The notes below the pieces were generated by a model. The model did not search any database. It was not told the origin of the DNA and saw nothing but the letters and a program-made list of their open reading frames with translations. Positions 56,225-64,000 of a DNA stretch of 64,000 bases are shown here, in pieces. This DNA comes from Astragalus membranaceus. Taxonomy: Eukaryota; Streptophyta; Magnoliopsida; Fabales; Fabaceae. Every line of letters begins with the position of its first letter. Positions within the stretch are counted from its first letter, which is position 1. Where the stretch lies: the NCBI GenBank assembly GCA_039519185.1, contig CM076846.1:127910182-127974181 (forward strand), written 5' to 3'. A program made the translations under genes and the position numbers.

Positions 56225-58740
56225 AGTTCGACCTAGTCGGACTTAGTTTAGGGTTGAGTCGATTCCTTGTTAGTCCTTTTTGTAATTACACTTATGATGC
56301 TAAGAGACATTGAGCCTGATCAACTTAATACTTAGTGCATCATAAGCGGAATTATGACTGGATGATCAAGACGCAGTCCTCGACCAAAACCGGAATCTTC
56401 AACCGGTACATCCTCAGGAAAGGTGACATGACGGTGGAAGAATACACCGCTAAGTTTGAGAAGTTGTCTCAGTTTTACCAAGTGGTAAAGTAAGCTTCGG
56501 ACGACGAACGGAGAATGCAGAAGTATAAGACGGGCATAAGTGCTTTTATGATTTATGGTCTCAGTTCCTATACTGCTACAAATTATGTTGCCTTGGTGCA
56601 ATCATCCTATGTCGCCGAGGATGATCTCATAGGAGATATGGGAAAGGAAAGAAGGTAGTTGAAATATCAACTCCGACTGCAAAGTCCTAAGATAATTTCA
56701 TCAAAGGAAAAGCGGATGTAATTCTTTGATTCTTCAAAGGTCAGAAGATGTTCTAACTGGGGAAAGCCTCACAGGGGTAATTGCAAGCGAAGATCTAATC
56801 GGTGCTATTATAGAAATGTAGAGGGTCACTATGGTAAAGAGTGCCCCGTAAGGAAAAGTTCCAAGGAGTCACAAGCAGCTCTAAGGCAAGGACGAGTCAA
56901 CATTCTGGATGTTTAGGCAGTTACGACTGCAGACAATCTACTGAGGAGTATGAGATCAGTTTTCAATAACTCGATCAGTATATTATATGATTCGGGTGCA
57001 ACCTATTGCTGTATATCCCGATCGCAAGTGAATCGGTTGGGATTAGCTTTATCATCGCTATCCGAGCCGATAACTATTTTAACTGCTGCTAAGGGTCGTG
57101 TCCAGACATAATCTTTGTATAGAATTGTCTACTTGTCATAGGAGGCAGGAATTTCGTTGTAGAATTTATTGTTTGCCTATGAGAAGGGTGGACACCATTT
57201 TGGGTATGAATTGGATGACTGCAAATCATGTTGCAATCGACTGTGTTAATCAACTATCAGTTCCTCTTCAGAATCAGTTGAATTGTCTAAGACAAATTCG
57301 AAGCGGTTACCTAGTTCACCTTAGACGGACAATCTTCATTCCAAGGTGCGGAAGCACATGTTAGTATGTTATCTGCATCCACTGAAACTAGTTTAGATTT
57401 GGCGAACATTCAGGTTGTGAATGACTCTCTGGATGTTTTCACGATGAAGTTTCTTCTGAACCTCCAGAGCGAAAGGTAGAGTTTGCCGTGGAATTGGTTC
57501 CTGGCACGGGATCAATATCTATTGTTTCTTATTGAATGTTCCTTTAGAATTAAAGGAAATGGAGTCTCAACTTGAAGAGTCGATGTTAAGGAAATTCATT
57601 CGACCGAGTGCTTCTCTAAGGAGTGCTCTGGTGTGGTTAGCCGAAAGGAAAAATGGTAGCGTGAGATTGTGCATTGATATCGACAACTCAACAAGTGACG
57701 ATCAAGAATAAATATCCCTTACAAAGGATAGAAGAATTGCTTGAACAATTTGAGGCGCTGCAGTGTTTCTAAAGTTGACCTGAGGTCAGGATATCATCAA
57801 ATAAAAGTTAGAGCCTTAGAAATTCCGAAGACAGCTTTCTGTACTAGGTATGGACATTACGAGTTCGTAGTGATGCCCTTCGGTTTGACTAATGCTCCAG
57901 CGGTATTCGGGAATACGTGAACCGAGTTTTCCACACGTACCTAGATCAATTTGTAGTCGTTTCATTGATGGTATCTTGATGTACTCGAAGACCATTGAGG
58001 AGCATGTCCAACATCTCCGCATTGTTTTGAAAGTACCCCGAGAAAGTAAGTTGTACTTGAAACCTTCGGAGTGTGATTTTTGGGTGCCAGAGTAAAGTCT
58101 TTGGGACAGGTGATTTCCCAAGTCGGGAGATTCTGTAGATCCCAGTAAGAAGGAAGCGGTGTTGAATGGGAGTGACCAACGTCAGTCGCAGAGATCGAAA
58201 GTTTCTGGGTCTAGCCGGTTACTATAAGAGATTTGTCCAAGGATTCTCACGGTTAGTTTTCCACTTACTCGGTTAACTCGTAAAGGTCATCCGTTTACGT
58301 GGGATGCCGATTGTGAAGAACGTTTTCAAGAGTTGAAGATTTTGACTTCTGCTCCAACCCTGATTCTCCCAGATCCGTTTTTGGGATTCCAAAGTTACAG
58401 CGACGCTTCTGAGAATGGTTTGAGACGTATTCTAATGCAAAATCAACAAGTGGTAGCTTGGGCGTCCAGACAATTAAAGTCTCATGAGAAGAGATATCCG
58501 ACTCATGATTTGTAATTGGCACCTATTGTGTATGCACTGAAGATTTGAAGACATTACCGGTATGGGTCTCGTTTCGAAGTCTTTAGTGGTCGCAAGAGTT
58601 TAAGGTATCTGTTTGATCAGAAAGAACTGAATAACAGGCAAAGAAGTGTGTTGAGTTTCTGGAGGATTATAAATTCGTGTTGATGTAACATTCAAGAGAG
58701 GCCAATGTTGTAGCTGATGCGCTAAGTAGGAAATCCATTC
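56225..58740 (+). pseudogene. Ruined gag-pol of element D
   Basis: Fragments in several frames follow the normal order. Gag is at 56440-56640 (MTVEEYTAKFEKLSQFYQ). Damaged knuckles are at about 56750-56850. A protease site YDSGATYCCI lies at about 56978. RT at 57830-58090 includes YGHYEFVVMPFGLTNAPAVF, but the catalytic pair has become FIDG, the second Asp being lost. RNase H is at 58380-58735 (YSDASENGLR, ANVVADALSRK). The nearest relative is H. So many stops and indels are present that no Pol product is possible. Confidence 0.85.
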
Positions 58741-59941
58741 ATATGAAAGAGTTGATGACGCAAGAAATGGGATTGTTAGAGTCTTTTAGATCTAAGTTGG
58801 AGTACATCCATAAGTTTCCACTTTGGTGGCGAGGTATTAGTTTGTTAACCTCTCCTTGGTGAAGGTTGACAACGAGATTGTCTTACGAGATTCCGTTTGA
58901 CAAAACGAACGTGAATACGAATATGTAAGTGAGGTAACTGCTGACTGTTTTCACGTTGCGAATAACCATCAAAGGATTAATTGATGGATCTGCTTGCAAG
59001 TAGCTGAAATTTCCGAAGTGAAGCTTGGTGTGCGGCGTGATAGTTTTGAAAAATCATTTTTGTGAAAACCCGCATGCTAGGGTTAATTTTGGGAACGAAT
59101 CAGGAGGTTAATAAAATCTGATTGAGGAAGAAAATCCTAGGAGGATTATTTAGGTTGAGGAGAAGTTCTCAACGCTATGGACTAATTTGGAAAGGAATCC
59201 AGTGCGTCGTTGATAAAAACCTCGTGATGAAGTTGCAATAGAGGAAAAAGAGCTCTGAGTTCTGTTTGAAAGTTGTTTTGAGAACAACAGAGGTGATTTT
59301 CATTGTTTTCAAGTTTATTTGATGTCCCCGCGGTTTATTTCTACGTTTAAGATAAACGTTTCTGGTAAATCCTCATTCCATCTTCTTTCGAAAAGTGTTA
59401 TCTCGAAATCTTGGGGGCGAGTCAAGAAGTTTCACAAGTGACTTTTCCGTCACATTGTCGGTGTGTACGAGAACTGTTATGGATTTTAGAAGGTTTGTTG
59501 AGAACGTGTTTATTCCCTTCGAAGAAATTGTGTTTGTTTTTACCTTTGCCGAGGAGTACCAGTTTGTGGATCTCGTTTTCAACCTGTATGTCTATCAAGT
59601 GTCTTGTATTAAACCCTTTGATTTAGATTAATCAAAGTTGGGGAGTAAACGAGGATAATTGGAATGAAGTTCGGAAGTGTTTTCAAACGCGGTGTCGAGC
59701 CTATGTAGACGAATGATGTGTTTCTCGTGTTGATTTGTAACCAGAGAGTTCGTATCAAGGTAATAGTGGATCATACTTAGAGATTGATGTGCCAACTTGG
59801 GAAGACTTTCTGCACTCATTTCGTTAATTCAGGAATGTTTTCCAGCAAAATTTGGACCTTTCTGAGAATGTCTGTTCTCGGTTAGTCAATCGTAAGACTT
59901 GACGAAATTTTGAGGACAAAATTCTATTAAGTTGGGGAGAA
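58741..59941 (+). other. 3' interior of D, no recognisable integrase
   Basis: About 1.2 kb where integrase and chromodomain should be. I recognise no integrase motif; the frames near 59373-59631 have no domain. The edge keeps TTTTGAGGACAAAATTC (about 59910) and the purine tract AAGTTGGGGAGAA before the 3' LTR. This has been replaced or has decayed beyond recognition. Confidence 0.6.
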
Positions 59942-60151
59942 TGTAACATCCGCAAAATAATTAATAGAATTATTTGGGTGCTAACCCAATTAAATTAATT
60001 TAGTACCCGACTGGTAAATTTATTGAGTGCTAAAATTAATTATTGGTTGTCATCGGATCGTTAACCGGATAATACGGGTCAAGGAAGTTTTGGAATCGAA
60101 ATAGGAGATTTCGATCAATATGGTAATTTGACCGCGTTACAACTTAAATAT

Positions 60152-60214
<63 letters not shown>

Positions 60215-62335
60215 ACGGGTGTGTGTGTGAGAGGAGAAAGAATTAATTGAAAGGAAAGAAAAGAAAGAAAGAGGGGCGAGAAACAGAGAGGAGAAGAAAA
60301 AAGGAAAAGAAGAGAGAAAGAATGGGGGAGGAGGAAGAAGAGGAAAAAGGAAGGGTTTACGCTCATCGAAACGACTTCCTTCCAACACGAAAAACGTTCA
60401 GCGTTACTTCCTCTTCATTTTGGTACCAAAATCTTCATCATCAACTCACTCTCCTCAAATCCACCATTTTCGATTTGGAGCTCTAAAGTGAGGTCTAGAT
60501 GGTTGAAGCTCAAGGACAACTTGGGATGGTGGTTGGCGCGAACCCAAGGATGATGGATCGTTGATTGGAAGCGAGTTGAGTGATTTGGGGATTGAAAATC
60601 AAATTGGGGTTTTTGGTGAATAGTGGTTTGAGATTGAAGAAGATGATGAATAGTGCCCATGGAGGATTTCGAGGAATTCTGCATTCCGGTCAAAAGCGGT
60701 TTCGTGATCGAGTGGGAAGCTTTGGAAGCGGATCGGGTGTCGCCGGAGCGGGGAATATTCGTGTGGTTACTCGGTGGATTCGGCCCGCTCGTGGTTCACG
60801 CTTCAAGGGTGAGTTCTACTCACGTTTAGGATTTTACGTTTCGAATTAATTGATTTAACGTTTTATCGCTTTCGCTGGACTGGAATATTTCTGGATATTG
60901 TCTGTTTCGGGTTAGGAATCGATCGAAGCGAGTCTCGAGTTGCGTTGAGTTGAAATGGAATTTTTGGCGATTTGATTTCGAAAGATTTTGACTTAAAAAC
61001 CGTTAATTGGAAAATGTGTCGTTTTTGATACAATCCGTTTTGATTGAGTTTTGATTGGATTGATTGATTGTGTGGTTTGTATTGGTTGTCAAATCTGTTT
61101 TCAGTCGGAACGAAAATCGGAATTGAGCAGAATAGCGAATTTCGCAAGAAAACGGAAAACCTGCACTTTTCTGCAGAGGGTCGCGTCGCGACCCGTCCCT
61201 TTCGCGTCGCGACCTGGCCCAGTTTTGTCACGCAAAAACTTTCTGTCGTTTTTCGCGTCGCGACGGTAGCAGTTCGCGTCGCGACGCTTTGCAGATTTTC
61301 AACAGTTTTTCACTGCTTTTGTTTTCGCTATATCTTTTGATCCGGGAACCCGATTGAGGTGTTCTAAGATGCGTTGAAAAGCTTATTCAGAGGCCTAACT
61401 GAATATTCTAGTTTTAAGGCAAAATAAACTGTTTTCGAAGTTGAAAATTGTGTCGAAAAGAGGTAAATTAGAGTGCGAGTGTGAACTTGGTTTTTTAAAA
61501 GCGTGGGTTAAGTGTTCGACTGGTTATTTGAGGTGATGGACCCTGAGTTCATATGATTACAGACCTGTGTGTGTATATGTATCGAGTTGGGTGACGACCC
61601 ATGTGTAACATACTAGGCAGGGCAGTCATGATCCCTTACCCTAGGCTCCATGCCAATGGGAGAATGTACTATTGGTAGGGGGGTTCACCGGGAGTAGCGG
61701 TTACGCGGTCGGTGTTATGTTAAATTAATTGTAGTACGGTTCACCGGGAGTAGAGGTCACGCAGTCGGTGTCGTACTAAGTTATAGCAAATTCCCCGGGA
61801 GTAGCGGTTACGCAGTCGGTGGAATGCTATGTGTAAAATAATGCGGTTCATCGGGAGTAGCGGTTACGCAGTCGATGCCGTGTTGAGATAAAAAAAAATG
61901 TTTTAAACTAGTACCGAGAGAGCTAGTAGGGGTTACGGTAGGACTCACTGAGATTGTATCTCACTGTTTAAATGTTGTTGTTTTACAGAGACACGGGCAG
62001 TGGAAATCCAAGAGGCACGAGTAGGTTGGGCTCGGACTGGTTGCTGATAGCCTAGCTTTATGTTTAAGCTTATTTCCCTTTTGTTGTCTGTATACTAAAA
62101 CATTATGTATTTAGTGTATATCTTTCTTCCGCTTTCTTGTATGATACTGAATGCTATAAATGCTGATGGTATATGGTCTGAGAACCATATTGTCTTGTTG
62201 TAAATAAGACTGTTTGGGTTTTATTCAGCGAAAAATTTATAGTGATATTCAGTGTCTAAGCAGGAAATATATCTCTGATGTGTTACTAAGGTGCACTTGG
62301 GTATTTTTAGTAGATAGAAATACCGGGGTGTTACA
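59942..62335 (+). repeat. 3' LTR of element D
   Basis: It is nearly identical to the 5' LTR apart from the shorter TA run, about nine substitutions and two 1-2 bp indels. It ends GGGGTGTTACA, followed by GTATT. Confidence 0.95.
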
Positions 62336-62340
62336 GTATT

Positions 62341-62715
62341 GGTCGGTCACTACAAACCAAGAAACTCAATCCTAGATACATTGGGCCATTTCAGATCATA
62401 GAGAGAATTGGGCCAGTCACTTATCGTATTGCCTTGCCTCCAGCATTGTCAAACCTTCATGATGTATTTCATGTATCTCAGCTGCGAAAGTATGTGCCGG
62501 ATCCTAGTCAACCGTTAATTTTTGAGGAGATTGATCTTCGACCCGATCTTACTTTCCAACCGCATCCACTTCAAATCATAGAACATGGCGAAAAGACGCT
62601 CCGGACCAGAATTATTCCGATTGTCAAGGTGGTTTGGAATGGATTTTCACGCGAAAAAGCAACATGGGAACTCGAGGATGATATGCGGACTGGGTATCCG
62701 TATCTCTTCCAGTGA
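62341..62715 (+). pseudogene. Integrase tail and chromodomain of H
   Basis: It continues the H reading after D. A GPF module (NPRYIGPFQIIERIGPVTYR), then LSNLHDVFHVSQLRKYVPDP and a chromodomain (KVVWNGFSREKATWELEDDM) end with YPYLFQ and a stop. This stretch is open, but separated from the rest of the gene. Confidence 0.92.
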
Positions 62716-62929
62716 GGTAAGACTTGACTAATTTTTGAGGACAACTTTTTTTCAAGTTCGGGTGTAATGTAACATCCCCAAAATAATTAATATAATTATT
62801 TTGATGTTTTAGCAAGTTGATTATTTTAGTTGTTAATGAGTTTTTGAGCTAAATGAGATTGATTAGGGAATTAAGGAATAGATTGGGGTTAGTTTGGGAA
62901 TTTACCACATATGTTAATTTTTATTTACA

Positions 62930-62937
62930 TATAAAAG
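62930..62937 (+). promoter_or_regulatory. TATA box in the LTR of H
   Basis: TATAAAAG immediately precedes the GA-rich leader. It is the clearest core promoter among the gypsy-type LTRs in the window and helps place the transcription start upstream of the predicted splice donor. Confidence 0.6.
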
Positions 62938-63699
62938 AAAAAGAAAACAAGAGAAAGGAAAAAGAAAGAGAAGAAGAGAGAAAAGAAGAAAAGAAAGAAA
63001 AAGAAGAAAGAAGAGAAGAGGAGAAGAAGAAGAAGATCAACCATCACCCAACCCTAAGCTTTGAATTTCTTCACCATTTTCCTTCCCTTTTCAAGTTCCA
63101 TAGCTAGGTAAGCTCATCACTCCTTTTTCCTTTCCTTTTTAGATTTCGAATTTTAAGGGTTTGAGAGAGGGATGAGTTGAAATTTTTGGTTGGAAGTTGG
63201 GTTTGTTGCTTCCTAGGTGATAAGGAGTGAACCCAAGGTGGATTGAGCGCGGATTGGAGCTCGATTCGAAGTTGGAAGCGAGTTGGTGACTTTCGGGTAT
63301 CGAATTGGGATTTTGGGAAAAAGTTCGTTTTCGATTAGATTGTTGTTCTCGCCGTTGAAGGTGAGTTCTTACGCGGTTTAAGTATTATTCGAGGAAAAGC
63401 TATTGTGGAAAGTGTTGCTTTGGTTTTGTACGCGTTTTGACATTTCGTGTTTTCGGTTACAAATCAATAATCGTTATGGTTGTCAAAATCGTTTTTGATT
63501 GTTATGATTGGTTGTTTGATTGATCGGAATAGCGAAACACGCGATTTCGGAACAAAAACAAAAAATGTTGTCAGGGGCGCACGACCCGTGCGCAGGTTTC
63601 TACCACCCAGTTTTAAAACACGTCTTAGGCTGTTCCGTTTGATTCTGATCCTTCCCCAATACCTTCCTTGATCCTTCTCAATGTTGGTTGAATGTTTTA

Positions 63700-64000
63700 C
63701 ACCCCGAATGGGTTATGTTTTATGTCATAAAACGAGAAAAATGTTAAGGCTATGTGGTGTGGTTTATTATATGCAAGTATACATAGTCACACAAGTAATA
63801 AAGTGATAAGAAAGGTCGAACCCACAGGGATTATGTATTGTAAATTTTTGTAGTTCAAAGTGTACACTTAGTGTGTCTACACTATTCAGTATTTTTGGTT
63901 TGGAGTTTTCAAAGTAAGTAAAATAATAATAAGCAATAAAATGTGTGAGAAATCAGTTGGAAAAAGCAGTTGAGATGTTTTTACCAAGTACTTTACTTCT
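63700..64000. other. Unassigned AT-rich end of the window
   Basis: It includes a GGTCGAACCCACAGGGATT stretch (about 63810) of a kind that feels familiar from dispersed plant repeats, but I cannot assign it. There is no coding potential. It may be LTR H or a further insertion. Confidence 0.3.

Larger units (their letters stand above)
53778..62335 (+). mobile_element. Element D: young but defective Ty3/gypsy element inside H
   Basis: LTRs of 2,433 and 2,394 bp, a tRNA-Met primer site, a polypurine-like tract and the duplication GTATT (53773-53777 and 62336-62340) define it. I count about nine substitutions between the LTRs by eye (about 0.4%) plus a 36-bp difference in a TA microsatellite. The interior is a gag-pol wrecked by many stops and frameshifts and has no visible integrase. 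The damage must predate the insertion, so D was copied using proteins from other elements. Confidence 0.95.
49737..64000 (+). mobile_element. Element H: old decayed Ty3/gypsy chromovirus, split by D
   Basis: Gag-pol runs 49737-53777, is interrupted by D, and resumes at 62341-62715. The 3' LTR begins at 62768 and leaves the window. The left end (5' LTR, primer site, gag start) is missing because J lies there. Several stops and at least two frameshifts scatter through the coding part. The 3' LTR start TGTAACATCCCCAAAATAAT is very like that of D, so D and H belong to related families. Confidence 0.9.
62768..64000 (+). repeat. 3' LTR of H, continuing past the window
   Basis: It starts TGTAACATCCCC after a weak purine tract. 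TATAAAAG at 62930-62937 is followed at once by a ~100-bp GA-rich leader (62938-63035), then possible donors TAG|GTAAGC (63107) and AAG|GTGAGTTCTTACG (63361). A palindromic GCGCACGACCCGTGCGC box lies at about 63577. This repeats the order seen in A-E as far as the window allows. From about 63700 the sequence may belong to another repeat. Confidence 0.7.

Noticed and set aside
59373..59631. Overlapping 69-78-codon frames in the interior of D
   Set aside because: Open by chance on both strands in AT-rich decayed sequence; no motif matches integrase or any other family I know.

Overview
This 64-kb window is plant nuclear DNA made almost entirely of nested transposable elements. I see no host gene, no rRNA or tRNA gene and nothing prokaryotic. 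The plant origin rests on Tekay/Del-like Ty3/gypsy chromoviruses primed by initiator tRNA-Met, a Ty1/copia element, a BED-finger/DUF659-type hAT transposon and an Ogre/Tat-like solo LTR. The last carries about a dozen ATAATCGATTA boxes, which hints at a eudicot and perhaps a legume. That assignment is weak. The stacking suggests heterochromatin.

Layout, left to right. Element A (1-8368, +): a Ty3/gypsy-type element with ~3-kb LTRs and a 3.5-kb non-coding interior; its 3' LTR is cut short. Element B (8369-13644, -): a relative of A in opposite orientation, cut at its 3' side. Block J (13645-14617, 24879-25382 and 48855-49736, -): an inferred old LTR split by later insertions. Element C (14618-24873, +): a complete young chromovirus with an intact 1,461-codon gag-pol, practically identical LTRs and a 5-bp target duplication. 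hAT transposon (25383-48846, +): 8-bp duplication and matching terminal repeats, its transposase gene broken by stops, a frameshift and two insertions. Those two insertions are element E (28298-40210, +), a decayed chromovirus related to C that itself holds solo LTR G (32732-34831), and element F (41714-48758, +), a Ty1/copia element with two frameshifts and one stop. Element H (49737-64000 and beyond, +): an old decayed chromovirus whose integrase region is split by element D (53778-62335, +), which has young LTRs around an already ruined gag-pol.

The target-site duplications give a relative chronology. H was there first. J probably landed in H, B and the hAT in J, E and F in the hAT, and G in E. 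C landed in J and D in H, both recently. Only C looks able to encode its own transposition.

The most interesting pattern is shared by the LTRs of A, B, C, D, E and, as far as visible, H. In order they show: a purine-rich leader; a consensus 5' splice site, in A, B and D inside a palindrome of the type GTGAGT-tct-ACTCAC; a GC-rich palindrome cluster whose sequence differs by family; short tandem repeats; a 3' splice site; the LTR end; and the tRNA-Met primer site. I infer a 1.2-2.2-kb intron inside the 5' LTR leader, so that spliced RNA could serve translation and unspliced RNA packaging. This is a hypothesis from sequence only and can be tested with RNA reads.
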